Shown here: positions 41,694 through 51,336 of the stretch, piece by piece | Position numbering within the stretch: position 1 is the first letter of the stretch | Layout of the letters: each line of letters opens with the position of its first letter | Assembly (NCBI RefSeq): GCF_036345995.1 | Contig: NZ_CP107796.1 | Location: 4,712,001-4,776,000, forward strand | From: Streptomyces sp. NBC_00557 | Lineage (GTDB): Bacteria; Actinomycetota; Actinomycetes; Streptomycetales; Streptomycetaceae | DNA: 64,000 bases | Direction: 5' to 3' | Position numbers and translations under genes: made by a program | Notes under the pieces: generated by a model | The model's input: only the letters and a program-made list of their open reading frames with translations | What the model was told of the DNA's origin: nothing | Database searches by the model: none

Positions 41694-42535
41694 CCCCGCT
41701 CGTCACGGCCGCCGTCCTGCTCGCCGCCGTGACCCACGCCGGCTGGAACGCCATCGCGCACCGCATCACCGACAAGCTCGTCGGCTTCACCCTGATCTCC
41801 GGTGGCGGGGTGCTGATCGGGCTCGCCATCACACCGTTCGTGGCGCTCCCGGCGAGGGCCGCGTGGCCGTACCTGCTGACGTCGGCGGTCGTCCACATCG
41901 CCTACTACGCCCTGCTGATGACCTCCTTCCGGCTCGGCGACTTCGGGCAGGCCTACCCCATCGCACGCGGCAGCGCCCCGCTCGTGGTCACCGTGCTGGC
42001 CGCCGTGTTCGCACACGAGGTGCCCGGCGACTGGGCGCTGGCCGGGATCGCCGTGTCCTGCGTGGGGCTCACCGGCGTCGGCCTGTGGGGGCTGCGCGGC
42101 AGCCGGCCCGACTGGGCGGCGATCGGCGCGGCCCTCGCGACCGGGCTGACGATCGCCGCGTACACGGTGATCGACGGACTCGGCGTGCGCGCCGCGCACT
42201 CGCCGCTCGGGTACATCGCCTGGCTCATGGCGATCCAGGGCGTCGTCATCCCGGCGTACACGTACGCACGCGCGCGTGCCGGCACCGTCCGGCTGCTGCG
42301 GCCCCACGCCGCCCTCGGCCTGCTCGGCGCCGCCCTGTCCGTGACCGCGTACGCCCTGGTGCTGTGGGCCCAGACCCGCGCGGAACTCGCCCCGGTCGCC
42401 GCGCTGCGCGAGACCTCGATCCTCGTCGGGGCCGCGATCGGCGCCGTGTTCTTCAAAGAGCGTTTCGGGGCACCCAGGATCGCGGCGGCCGGGTTGCTGG
42501 TGGTCGGCATCGGATTGATGCTGCACGCCGGGTAG
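41690..42535 (+). CDS. EamA-type DMT transporter
   Basis: A 281-residue drug/metabolite transporter with ten predicted helices. It shows two EamA repeats, the second ending in L-R-E-T-S-I-L-V-G-A-A-I-G-A-V-F-F-K-E-R-F, the conserved end of the family. It probably exports amino acids or similar small molecules. It starts at GTG 41690 in a 4-nt overlap with the deacylase, so they are co-translated; a functional link with tRNA proofreading is not evident. Confidence 0.9.
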   Translation: MTPLVTAAVLLAAVTHAGWNAIAHRITDKLVGFTLISGGGVLIGLAITPFVALPARAAWPYLLTSAVVHIAYYALLMTSFRLGDFGQAYPIARGSAPLVVTVLAAVFAHEVPGDWALAGIAVSCVGLTGVGLWGLRGSRPDWAAIGAALATGLTIAAYTVIDGLGVRAAHSPLGYIAWLMAIQGVVIPAYTYARARAGTVRLLRPHAALGLLGAALSVTAYALVLWAQTRAELAPVAALRETSILVGAAIGAVFFKERFGAPRIAAAGLLVVGIGLMLHAG

Positions 42536-42585
42536 CCCGGCAGGGCAGAGCCGCCGGGCAGCAACCGGACGACAGGGAGCCGTCA

Positions 42586-43482
42586 ATGACCGACAAGCCG
42601 ACCGTCAGCGTTCTGGGCACGGGGATCATGGGGGCCGCGATGGCCCGGAACCTGTGCCGCGCCGGACTTCCGGTGCGCGCGTGGAACCGGACACGGGAGA
42701 AGGCCGAGCCGCTCGCCGCCGACGGCGCGCGGATCGCCGGCACGCCCGCGGAGGCCGTCGAGGGCGCCGACGTGGTCCTGACGATGCTGTACGACGGTGC
42801 CACCGTCCTGGACGTCATGCGCGAGGCCGCGCCGGCCCTGCGGCCCGGTCCGGTGTGGGCGCAGTGCACCACCGCGGGGACCGAACTGATCGGCGACCTC
42901 GCGGCGTTCGCCCGCGAGCACGGGCTCGTCTTCTACGACGCCCCCGTCCTCGGCACCAGGCAGCCCGCCGAGGCCGGGCAGCTGACCGTGCTGGCCGCCG
43001 GGCCCGAGGAGGGCCGGGAGACGGTCGCGCCCGTCTTCGAGGCGATCGGCGCGAAGACCCTGTGGACCGGGTCCGACGGCGCCGCGGGCAGCGCCAGCCG
43101 GCTGAAGCTGGTCGCCAACAGCTGGGTGCTCGCGGCCACCGCGGCCGCCGGTGAGGTGCTCGCGCTGGCCCGGGCCCTGGACGTGGATCCGCAGGCGTTC
43201 TTCGGGCTGATCGAGGGCGGCCCGCTCGACATGGGATACCTGCGGGCCAAGGCCGCGCTGGTCCTCGACGGCAAGCTGACCCCGCCGTCGTTCGCCGTCG
43301 CCACCGCCGAGAAGGACGCCCGGCTCATCGTGCGGGCCGGCGAGCGCGGCGGCGTACGGCTGGACGTGGCCGCCGCGACCGCGGAGCGGCTGGCCCGCGC
43401 CGCCGCCCAGGGGCACGCGGACGAGGACATGGCCGCCGCGTACTTCGCCAGCTTCGAGGAGACCGCCGGCGACAAGGGCTGA
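42586..43482 (+). CDS. NAD(P)-dependent beta-hydroxyacid dehydrogenase
   Basis: A 298-residue member of the 3-hydroxyisobutyrate dehydrogenase family. The dinucleotide loop is V-L-G-T-G-I-M-G-A-A-M-A at residues 9-20, then N-R-T, a middle L-K-L-V-A-N-S-W (Lys catalytic), and the helical C-terminal domain. Substrates may include hydroxyisobutyrate, tartronate semialdehyde or an imine. ATG follows GGGAG. It lies 50 bp after the DMT gene and may be in that operon. Confidence 0.9.
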   Translation: MTDKPTVSVLGTGIMGAAMARNLCRAGLPVRAWNRTREKAEPLAADGARIAGTPAEAVEGADVVLTMLYDGATVLDVMREAAPALRPGPVWAQCTTAGTELIGDLAAFAREHGLVFYDAPVLGTRQPAEAGQLTVLAAGPEEGRETVAPVFEAIGAKTLWTGSDGAAGSASRLKLVANSWVLAATAAAGEVLALARALDVDPQAFFGLIEGGPLDMGYLRAKAALVLDGKLTPPSFAVATAEKDARLIVRAGERGGVRLDVAAATAERLARAAAQGHADEDMAAAYFASFEETAGDKG

Positions 43483-43565
43483 GCGTGCCGCCGAGGTGAC
43501 GTTCCCCGCGCGCGGGAGCACCCTGGAAACAGCTGGAAATCAGCTGTTTTCCGGAGGAGATCGTC

Positions 43566-43841
43566 ATGATGCACACCGCTGTCGGATGGCATGTCGAGCT
43601 GGAGTTCATGGAGGACGATCAGCACACCAAAGCGGCGGCGCTGGTGCGCTTGCCCGACGGAAGCGAGGTGCGGGCGCACGGCCACGCCACCCGGCACCGC
43701 GTCGACGCCAATCAGCCAAGGGTCGGCGAGGAGATCGCCGGCGCCCGTGCCCTCAACGAACTGGCCATGGAACTGCTGGCCAAGGCACACGACGAGATCG
43801 ACGCGGCATCCGGACGGACCTCGCACACGATCAACGTGTGA
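43566..43841 (+). CDS. DUF1876 (dsRBD-like) protein
   Basis: A 91-residue protein of the DUF1876 family common in actinomycetes, a beta-sheet/helix fold likened to dsRNA-binding domains. It contains the strand G-W-H-V-E-L-E-F, R-L-P-D-G-S-E-V-R-A-H-G-H-A, and the helix N-E-L-A-M-E-L-L. It starts at ATG 43566 (or the adjacent ATG) after CCGGAGGAG, a strong site. It is monocistronic. Function unknown. Confidence 0.9.
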   Translation: MMHTAVGWHVELEFMEDDQHTKAAALVRLPDGSEVRAHGHATRHRVDANQPRVGEEIAGARALNELAMELLAKAHDEIDAASGRTSHTINV

Positions 43842-43871
43842 CGCCGCCGCACCCGCCGTGCGTGCGACGGC

Positions 43872-45032
43872 CTACGCGAGCGCCGTGCGGACCGCCCGGA
43901 CCAGCGCCTGCGCCCTCGGGTCCGCCGTCACGCTCGTGCGGAAGCCGTTGGTGACATAACCGAACGCGATGCCCGTGTCCGGGTCGGCGAACGCGAGGGC
44001 GCCGCCCCGGCCGGGGTGGCCGAACGAGCCGGGGGTGAGCAGCGGCGACGCCGCGCCGTGCAGCATGTAACCGAGGCCGAACCGGGTGCCGACCACCAGG
44101 ACCCGGTCGGGGCCGGCGGACTGCTCGGCGCGGGCGAGCCGGACCGTCTCCGGGGTGAACAGCCGCGTGCCGCCGTCCACCTCGCCGATGAGCGAGGCGT
44201 AGAAGCGGGCCAGTCCGTCGGCGGTGGCGATGCCGTTGGACGCGGGCAGGACGGCCGCGCGGTAGGCGGGGTCGTTCTCGTCGGGCAGCGGGGTGATCGC
44301 CGCGAAGGCCCGCCGGGTGAGCGAGCCGGGGTCGGCGTACGCCTCGGCCACCGCGCGCTTGGGGCGGGTCTTCAGGGCGCCCGCGGCCTCCGGCGCCTCG
44401 ACGGGCCCGACGCGGCCCACGCGCGCGTGCTCGGACTCCGGCAGGCCGAGCCACAGGTCCGCGCCGACGGGGCGGGCGATCTCGTCCGCGATCCACGCGC
44501 CAGCCGGGCGGCCGGTGATCCGCCGGATCAGCTCGCCGGTGAGCCAGCTGTAGGTCTGGGCGTGGTAGCCGTGGTCCGTGCCCGGCTCCCACACCGGCGC
44601 CTGCGCGGCGACGGCCGCGGCGCCCAGGTCCGGGTCGGCGGCCTCGGCGGGGGTCAGCGGGCGGTCCAGCACGGGCACGCCCGCGCGGTGGGCGAGCAGG
44701 TGCCGGACGAGGGTGTGCTCCTTGCCCGCCGCCTTGTACTCGGGCCAGTACGCGCCGACCGGGGCGTCGAGGTCCAGCTCGCCACGCTGGTGCAGGAGCA
44801 GCAGCGCGGCGGCGGCGACGCCCTTGGTCGCGGAGCGTACGATCTGCGCGGTGCCGGGCTCCCAGGGGGCCGTGCCGTCCACGTCCCGGGAGCCGGCCCA
44901 CAGGTCGGCGACCTTGTGCCCGTCGCGGTAGACGGCGACGGCCGCGCCGCGTTCCCCGCGCTGCGCGAAGTTCGCCGCGAACGCCTCCCTGACCGGCTCG
45001 AAGCCCTCGGCCACTGTGCCGTTCACGTCCAC
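43872..45032 (-). CDS. Serine hydrolase, class C beta-lactamase fold
   Basis: A 386-residue esterase or peptidase of the EstB/LACTB group. The S-x-x-K motif is in R-S-A-T-K-G-V near residue 84 with catalytic Ser and Lys. The Tyr motif is Y-S-W in H-A-Q-T-Y-S-W-L-T-G, and F-G-H-P-G-R-G-G occupies the place of the third motif. No signal peptide, so probably an intracellular esterase. The start GTG 45032 follows AAGGGA; an earlier start is open in frame. Confidence 0.88.
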   Translation of the reverse strand: MDVNGTVAEGFEPVREAFAANFAQRGERGAAVAVYRDGHKVADLWAGSRDVDGTAPWEPGTAQIVRSATKGVAAAALLLLHQRGELDLDAPVGAYWPEYKAAGKEHTLVRHLLAHRAGVPVLDRPLTPAEAADPDLGAAAVAAQAPVWEPGTDHGYHAQTYSWLTGELIRRITGRPAGAWIADEIARPVGADLWLGLPESEHARVGRVGPVEAPEAAGALKTRPKRAVAEAYADPGSLTRRAFAAITPLPDENDPAYRAAVLPASNGIATADGLARFYASLIGEVDGGTRLFTPETVRLARAEQSAGPDRVLVVGTRFGLGYMLHGAASPLLTPGSFGHPGRGGALAFADPDTGIAFGYVTNGFRTSVTADPRAQALVRAVRTALA

Positions 45033-45107
45033 GTCCGCTCGTTCCCTTCGGCTCGCCTTCGACAGTGGGTCCAACAGCCACTGTCGGCCTGGGATTCCTT
45101 GGTGGCG

Positions 45108-45569
<462 letters not shown>

Positions 45570-45613
45570 GACCGGCCTCTCACGGGAACGGACGGCGAAC
45601 AGGTTGCGCACAA

Positions 45614-45626
45614 GTGCATCGTGCAC
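45614..45626. promoter_or_regulatory. Candidate OhrR operator
   Basis: GTGCA-TCG-TGCAC, a 5+3+5 inverted repeat, lies 45 bp upstream of the ohr start and 78 bp after the ohrR stop. Its place fits the promoter of ohr. Assignment to OhrR is inference. Confidence 0.5.
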
Positions 45627-45703
45627 AAGGTACCGGCCGGTAGGTGGGTGGGCGGCGCCAGGGGGCGGCGACCATGGGTAACGCCGGACCGGTGTCCGCC
45701 GGA

Positions 45704-46168
45704 TCAGCGCCGGTCGGCCGCCGCGCCGGCGCGCCGGGTCAGGTCCCACAGCGCCTCGCGCAGCGACGCGACCTGGTCGGCGCCGAGGCCCGTCGTGGTG
45801 AGGAGTGCGCCGGGTATGCGCGCCGCGCGCTCCCGGAGTTCCTCCCCGCGCCCCGTGCACGCGACGAGCACCGAGCGCTCGTCGCCGGCCGAGCGCTCCC
45901 GGCGCACCAGCCCCGCGCCCTCCAGCCGCTTCAGCAGCGGGGAGACGGTGCCGTAGTCCAGCCGCAGGGCGCGGGCGAGCTCCTTGACGCTGGTCTCGCC
46001 GCGCTCCCAGAGGACCAGCAGCACGAGGTACTGGGGGTAGGTGAGCCCGAGGTCGTCCAGGAGCGGACGGTAGGCGGCGGTGACCGCGCGCTGTGCCGCG
46101 TACAGCGCGAAGCACAGCTGGTCGTCCAGCAGCAGCGACCCCTCGGCGGCGCGGTCCTCGTTCGTCAC
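45704..46168 (-). CDS. ohrR: MarR-family peroxide sensor OhrR
   Basis: A 154-residue repressor of the OhrR subgroup. The peroxide-sensing cysteine is in L-L-D-D-Q-L-C-F-A-L-Y near residue 17. The winged helix is T-S-V-K-E-L-A-R-A-L-R-L-D-Y-G-T-V-S-P-L-L-K-R-L, where Asp-Tyr-Gly-Thr is characteristic. GTG 46168 gives family length; the frame is open for 34 more codons. It is expected to repress ohr until a peroxide oxidises the cysteine. Confidence 0.92.
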   Translation of the reverse strand: MTNEDRAAEGSLLLDDQLCFALYAAQRAVTAAYRPLLDDLGLTYPQYLVLLVLWERGETSVKELARALRLDYGTVSPLLKRLEGAGLVRRERSAGDERSVLVACTGRGEELRERAARIPGALLTTTGLGADQVASLREALWDLTRRAGAAADRR

Positions 46169-46417
46169 GCGCCCATTGTCACGGACGCGCCCCCGCCGCC
46201 GGCACGGTGACGTGGGCCTCATCGGGGCGCGCAGCCGCTTGGCGCGGGCGACGCCGGGGAAGGTGAACACCTGTACGGCGAAGAGGACCGCAGGCTCACC
46301 GCGAGGCGCCGGCGGCCGCTCCGCGAGTCGTAAATCGGGAAATATGGGACATTAGGGAGAAAGCGGAAAGCGGTTCACAGCTTTCGCATAGGTCACTCAA
46401 GGTGAAAGGGCGGTCCG

Positions 46418-46756
46418 ATGCCTGTGGTCGAGCAGTACGCACGCGCCCACATCGTCACGGACGAGGAGGACCCGGGGGCCGTGGCCGTGGTGCTGCGGTA
46501 CGACCCCGAATCCGATCCACGGTCGGTCCGGGTCGGCCTGCCCGGTCCGCACGAGTGGACCTTCTCCCGCGCACTGCTGGAACGGGGCCTGCGGGCGCCG
46601 GCCGAGAGCGGCAAGGTACGGGTGTGGCCCTGCGGCCGGGTGCAGGCCGTCGTCGAGTTCCACACCGACAACGGTGTCGAGGTGGTCCAGTTCGACTCGA
46701 AGGCGCTGCTGCGGTTCCTGCGCCGCACCTACACCGCCGAACCCGTACACAGCTGA
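46418..46756 (+). CDS. SsgA-like sporulation/cell division protein, probably SsgE
   Basis: A 112-residue SsgA-like protein (SALP), a family confined to sporulating actinomycetes that controls septum placement and spore wall assembly. It shows P-V-V-E-Q-Y-A-R-A-H-I-V-T, V-L-R-Y-D-P-E-S-D-P, W-T-F-S-R-A-L-L-E-R-G, and V-E-F-H-T-D-N-G-V-E-V-V-Q-F. By position before a penicillin-binding protein and pmt it matches ssgE of S. coelicolor, from memory. Its TGA ends one base before the stop of the convergent PBP gene. The 249-bp upstream gap is AT-richer than average and should hold its promoter. Confidence 0.88.
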   Translation: MPVVEQYARAHIVTDEEDPGAVAVVLRYDPESDPRSVRVGLPGPHEWTFSRALLERGLRAPAESGKVRVWPCGRVQAVVEFHTDNGVEVVQFDSKALLRFLRRTYTAEPVHS

Positions 46757-48427
46757 TCAGCCGCCCATCTTGAGCAGGGCCGCCACGATCGGTCCGGCCG
46801 TGTCGCCGCCGTGGCCGCCCGCCTGCACCACGCCCGCGGCCGCGAGGTCGCCCTTGTAGGCGGTGAACCAGCCGTTGGGCTTCTTCTGCCCGTCGACCTC
46901 GGCGGAGCCCGTCTTGGCGCCGTAGTCCCCGCTCATGCCCGCCATCGCCTTGGCCGCCGTGCCGTAGTCCGCGGTGAACCGCATGACGTCCTTCAGCTGG
47001 GACTGCGTCTTCGCCGACATCGTGCGCGCGGCCTTCGCCAGCGTGCGGTGGTCGACGTCGGGGGAGACCAGGTACGGCTGGTGGAAGGAGCCCGCCTCCA
47101 CCGTGGCCGCCACCGACGCCATGTTCAGCGGGTTCATGCGCACCCCGCCCTGCCCGATCAGCGAGGCGCCCATCTGCGCGCCGCTCTGCACCGGCACCGA
47201 ACCGTCGAAGGACGGCACGCCGATGGCCCAGTTGTCCAGGCCGAGGCCGTAGACCTGCTGGGCCTCCTTCGTCAGGTCGCTGTTCGACAGCTTCGGCGCG
47301 AAGTCGATGAAGGCGTTGTTGCAGGAGGCCCCGAAGCTCTGCTTGAACGTGCCCTTCTTGATCTCGGAGTCGTCGTCGTTGTGGAACGTCCAGCCGGCCA
47401 GCTTGTACGTCTTGGGGCACGGGTGCGACGCGTCCGGGGTGATGAGCTTCTTCTCGAACAGCATGGTCGAGGTCACGATCTTCATCGTGGAGCCGGGCGC
47501 GAGCGAGCCCTGGAAGGCGACGTTGAAGCCGTGGTCGGTGTTGGCGACCGCCAGGATCTCGCCGGTCGAGGGCCGCAGCACCACCACGGACGCCCGCTTC
47601 TGCCGGGCCACCTGCTTCTCGGCCGCCGCCTGGACGGCGGGGCTCAGCGTCGTCTTCACCGTGCCCGGCGTGCCCTTGCTCAGCTCCACCAGCGTCTTGT
47701 CGGACAGCCCGGCCTTCCGCGACGCCTTGCCGCGCACCACGCGCAGCTCGATGCCGGCCCTGCCGCCCGCCGTCTTGCCGTACTTGTCCCGCAGCCCGTC
47801 CAGCACCGTGCCCAGCGACGGGTACTTGGCGGCCGTCAGCTCGCCGCCGTCACGGTCCAGCGCCTTGATCGGCGGAGTGCCCGACTCGCCGGTGACGAGC
47901 GTGTCGCCGTCCTTCAGATCCGGGTGGACGACCGAGGGGCGCCAGTCGACCAGCGGCTTGCCGTCGCTCGCCCGCCGCACCACGGTCAGCGAACCGGCGT
48001 ACGCCAGAGGCTTGCTGAGCTTCTGGTACGACACGGTCGCCTTGACGGAGAACGGCACCGTGTCGCCCTTGGCCGCGCCCGGGGTGAGCGTGACGTCCTT
48101 CAAGTGGGCGTCCTTCGCGACCCCGTTGAGCATCCGGGTGGCGGCGGAGGCGTCGTCGGTGGCGGCGGCCGCCTCGGCGAGCCTGCCCTGCTGCCACGCG
48201 GTCAGGAAACGGGTGGAGGCCGTGCGGACCTCGGCGGCGCTGAGCGGGCCGGTCTTGACGGTCTTGTGGCCGGCTGCGGCGGGGTTCCGCACGCCGGCTG
48301 CGGCACCGCCGCCGGTCAGCGCGTAGCCGGCGAACCCGGCGCCGACGACGACCAGGGCGATCACCCCGCCGACCAGCACGGGCCCGGTCGTCCTCCGTCG
48401 CTCGGCGACGCGCCTTCTCTTGCCCAC
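46757..48427 (-). CDS. Penicillin-binding protein (class B transpeptidase)
   Basis: A 556-residue D,D-transpeptidase. A signal anchor (V-L-V-G-G-V-I-A-L-V-V-V-G-A-G-F-A-G-Y) precedes an NTF2-like MecA_N domain (about 50-165) and a dimerisation region. The transpeptidase domain has all three motifs: S-T-M-K (nucleophile Ser near residue 312), S-C-N, and K-T-G-S-A-E near the end. It acts outside the membrane on peptidoglycan. Tail-to-tail contact with the SsgA-like gene suggests a conserved pair in spore wall synthesis. Confidence 0.93.
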   Translation of the reverse strand: MGKRRRVAERRRTTGPVLVGGVIALVVVGAGFAGYALTGGGAAAGVRNPAAAGHKTVKTGPLSAAEVRTASTRFLTAWQQGRLAEAAAATDDASAATRMLNGVAKDAHLKDVTLTPGAAKGDTVPFSVKATVSYQKLSKPLAYAGSLTVVRRASDGKPLVDWRPSVVHPDLKDGDTLVTGESGTPPIKALDRDGGELTAAKYPSLGTVLDGLRDKYGKTAGGRAGIELRVVRGKASRKAGLSDKTLVELSKGTPGTVKTTLSPAVQAAAEKQVARQKRASVVVLRPSTGEILAVANTDHGFNVAFQGSLAPGSTMKIVTSTMLFEKKLITPDASHPCPKTYKLAGWTFHNDDDSEIKKGTFKQSFGASCNNAFIDFAPKLSNSDLTKEAQQVYGLGLDNWAIGVPSFDGSVPVQSGAQMGASLIGQGGVRMNPLNMASVAATVEAGSFHQPYLVSPDVDHRTLAKAARTMSAKTQSQLKDVMRFTADYGTAAKAMAGMSGDYGAKTGSAEVDGQKKPNGWFTAYKGDLAAAGVVQAGGHGGDTAGPIVAALLKMGG

Positions 48428-48600
48428 AGCCTCAGTTCCTCCGTGCCTTCCCCAGGGTCCCCGCAGCCCTCACACTCCCCAACGACGGCACTCACCTTAA
48501 GGTGCCCGCGCCGGAGGGTGACGCCGACGGCCGATCCGTAGCACGGTTGCGACAATCCACGCGCGCGTGGCAGGCCGCCGGCCCGCCGTGAACAGCCGGA

Positions 48601-50358
48601 TCAGACCCAGGTGTCCAGCCACATCCGCGACCGCCACGAGTCGATCGGGATCGCGGTGCCGGTGTACAGGGGCCAGAAGTAGATGAAGTTCCAGGCGATG
48701 AGCAGCACCAGGACGCCCGACGCCGTCGCGCCGATCACGCGGCGGGTGTCGGAGGAGCCCGGTGGGCCGACGATCGCGCCGATCATCATCGCCACCGCCA
48801 GGCACAGGAACGGCAGGAAGACGACGGCGTAGAAGAGGAAGATCGTCCGCTCCTGGTACAGGAACCAGGGCAGATAGCCCGCCGCGATGCCGCAGGCGAT
48901 GGCGCCGGCGCGCCAGTCGCGGCGGAACGCCCACCGCCACAGCACGTACAGGATCGCGAAGCAGGCGGCCCACCACAGCAGCGGCGTGCCGATCGCCAGG
49001 ACCTCGCGGGCGCACTTCTGGCCCGCGTCGGCCGGGCAGCCGTCGGCGCCGGGGTTCGGGGACTCGTAGAAGTACGACACCGGGCGGCCCAGCACGATCC
49101 AGCTCCACGGGTTGGACTGGTAGGTGTGCGGGGACGTCAGGCCGACGTGGAACTTGTACACCTCGTGCTCGTAGTGCCACAGGCTGCGCAGCCAGTCCGG
49201 CAGGAACGTCCAGCTGCCGCCCTTGCCGTCGGTGGCCGCCCAGTTGCGGAAGTAGCCGCCGGTGCCGTCGGCCGGGGAGAGGATCCAGCCGAGCCAGGAC
49301 AGCAGATAGACGGCGATCGCCACCGGGACCGTCGTCACGAAGGCGAGGCCCGTGTCGTACTTCAGGGCCGCCGCGTACGGGTGCAGGGCGCCGGCCGTCC
49401 TGCGGGTGCCCACGTCCCACAGCACCGCCATCACGCAGAACGCGATCAGGATGTACAGGCCGTTCCACTTGGTGCCGATGGCCAGGCCCAGCATCAGCCC
49501 CGCCGCCCAGCGCCAGGGCCGCAGGCCGAACCGGAACGTGTCGGCCACGCGCGCGTCCGGGCGGACCCGGCCGTCGCGGCCGGCCGGCAGCGCGGCGGCC
49601 AGCCGCTCCCGCGACCGGTCCCGGTCGATGACCAGGCAGCCGAACGCGGCCAGCACGAAGAACATCAGCACGCCGTCGAGCAGCGAGGTGCGGCTCATCA
49701 CGAAGTGCAGGCCGTCCACCGCCATCAGCGCGCCCGCCAGGCAGCCGAGGAACGTCGAACGGAACATCCGGCGCCCGATCCGGCACAGCAGCAGCACGCT
49801 CAGCGTGCCCAGCAGCGCCGTCATGAACCGCCAGCCGAACGGGTCGAACCCGAACATCAGCTCGCCCAGCCCGATGACGTACTTGCCGACGGGCGGGTGC
49901 ACCACGTACGCCGCGTCCGTGGGGATCGGGAGGTGGCCGTGCGTCCGCAGCACCAGGTCGTTGGCGTTCTTGTCCCAGTTGACCTCGAAGCCCCGGTGGA
50001 CGAGTGCCCACGCGTCCTTGGCGTAGTACGTCTCGTCGAATATCACCGCGCGCGGGCTGCCCAGGTTCCAGAACCGCATCAGGCCCGCCATCAGCGTCAC
50101 CAGCAGCGGACCGCCCCAGCCCGACCAGCGCGTGATCCGCTCGGCCAGGACCGGCGGCACGCCGAGCACCTGCCACAGCCGGGGGCCGGGCCGCGTGTAC
50201 GGCGGTACCAGCCGGTCGCGTACGTCGCCCGAGGGCGCGTCCTCGGCCGGTACGTACCCGAATCGGCGCAGCCGCTGCTGCCACGGCGGCCGCTGGTCGT
50301 GCGGCGCCTGGCCCTGCCGGAGGTCCGTGGAGGACGCGGTACTGGTCACCCGCGCCAT
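48601..50358 (-). CDS. pmt: Protein O-mannosyltransferase (GT39)
   Basis: A 585-residue membrane enzyme that transfers mannose from polyprenyl-phosphate-mannose to Ser/Thr of exported proteins. The first external loop has F-D-E-T-Y-Y-A-K-D-A-W-A with the catalytic Asp-Glu, then V-H-P-P-V-G-K-Y-V-I-G-L-G-E. About ten to twelve helices follow, and the W-x-x-R-P and final G-L-I-like ends are present. ATG 50358 follows by homology though the frame is open for 1.3 kb upstream. It is divergent from rsmI. Confidence 0.93.
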   Translation of the reverse strand: MARVTSTASSTDLRQGQAPHDQRPPWQQRLRRFGYVPAEDAPSGDVRDRLVPPYTRPGPRLWQVLGVPPVLAERITRWSGWGGPLLVTLMAGLMRFWNLGSPRAVIFDETYYAKDAWALVHRGFEVNWDKNANDLVLRTHGHLPIPTDAAYVVHPPVGKYVIGLGELMFGFDPFGWRFMTALLGTLSVLLLCRIGRRMFRSTFLGCLAGALMAVDGLHFVMSRTSLLDGVLMFFVLAAFGCLVIDRDRSRERLAAALPAGRDGRVRPDARVADTFRFGLRPWRWAAGLMLGLAIGTKWNGLYILIAFCVMAVLWDVGTRRTAGALHPYAAALKYDTGLAFVTTVPVAIAVYLLSWLGWILSPADGTGGYFRNWAATDGKGGSWTFLPDWLRSLWHYEHEVYKFHVGLTSPHTYQSNPWSWIVLGRPVSYFYESPNPGADGCPADAGQKCAREVLAIGTPLLWWAACFAILYVLWRWAFRRDWRAGAIACGIAAGYLPWFLYQERTIFLFYAVVFLPFLCLAVAMMIGAIVGPPGSSDTRRVIGATASGVLVLLIAWNFIYFWPLYTGTAIPIDSWRSRMWLDTWV

Positions 50359-50487
50359 GGTAGGGAACCGTTCTGTGCGAGTCCCGTGCATGTGGGGCAG
50401 TGGTCGGAATCGGGTCGGTTTCCGGTCCGCCGCGGGCCGCCCGCCGGTGCGGGCCGGGCTGTCGGCGGCTCCTGGGAGGATGGGGGT

Positions 50488-51336
50488 GTGACTGGAACCC
50501 TTGTCCTGGCAGGAACCCCCATCGGCGACATCGCGGACGCGCCGCCCCGGCTGGCCGAGGAGCTGGCCGGCGCCGACGTGGTCGCCGCCGAGGACACCCG
50601 GCGGCTGCGCCGGCTCACCCAGGCCCTCGGCGTCACCCCCAAGGGCCGCGTGGTGTCGTACTTCGAGGGCAACGAGTCCGCCCGCACCCCGGAGCTGGTC
50701 CATGAGCTGCTCGGCGGCGCGCGCGTGCTGCTCGTGACCGACGCCGGGATGCCGTCCGTGTCCGATCCGGGCTACCGGCTGGTCGCGGCGGCGGTGGAGC
50801 AGGACATCCGGGTCACCGCCGTGCCGGGGCCGTCCGCCGTGCTCACCGCGCTCGCCCTGTCGGGGCTGCCCGTCGACCGGTTCTGCTTCGAGGGCTTCCT
50901 GCCGCGCAAGGCCGGTGAGCGGCTGTCCCGGCTGCGGGAGGCCGCGGCCGAGCGGCGCACCCTCGTCTACTTCGAAGCCCCGCACCGGCTCGACGACACC
51001 CTCGCCGCGATGGCCGAGGTCTTCGGCGCCGACCGGCGGGCCGCCGTGTGCCGCGAGCTGACCAAGACGTACGAGGAGGTGCGGCGCGGTCCGCTGGCCG
51101 AGCTGGCGCGGTGGGCCGCGGAGGGGGTCCGCGGGGAGATCACCGTCGTGGTCGAGGGCGCGCCGGAGAGCGGCCCCGGGGACCTGGACGCGGAGGAGCT
51201 GGTGCGGCGGGTACGCGCGCGCGAGGAGGCGGGGGAGCGGCGCAAGGAGGCGATCGCCGCGGTGGCGGTCGAGGCGGGGGTGCCCAAGAGGGTCGTCTTC
51301 GACGCGGTGGTTGCTGCGAAGCGTTCGGGTGAGTGA
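50488..51336 (+). CDS. rsmI: 16S rRNA (cytidine1402-2'-O)-methyltransferase
   Basis: A 282-residue SAM-dependent rRNA methyltransferase. Motifs: L-A-G-T-P-I-G-D-I-A-D near the start, A-A-E-D-T-R, D-A-G-M-P-S-V-S-D-P-G-Y, and F-E-G-F-L-P-R-K near residue 130, then E-L-T-K-T-Y-E-E. GTG 50488 follows GGGAGGA at ideal spacing. Divergent from pmt; followed by a 335-bp gap. Confidence 0.95.
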   Translation: MTGTLVLAGTPIGDIADAPPRLAEELAGADVVAAEDTRRLRRLTQALGVTPKGRVVSYFEGNESARTPELVHELLGGARVLLVTDAGMPSVSDPGYRLVAAAVEQDIRVTAVPGPSAVLTALALSGLPVDRFCFEGFLPRKAGERLSRLREAAAERRTLVYFEAPHRLDDTLAAMAEVFGADRRAAVCRELTKTYEEVRRGPLAELARWAAEGVRGEITVVVEGAPESGPGDLDAEELVRRVRAREEAGERRKEAIAAVAVEAGVPKRVVFDAVVAAKRSGE

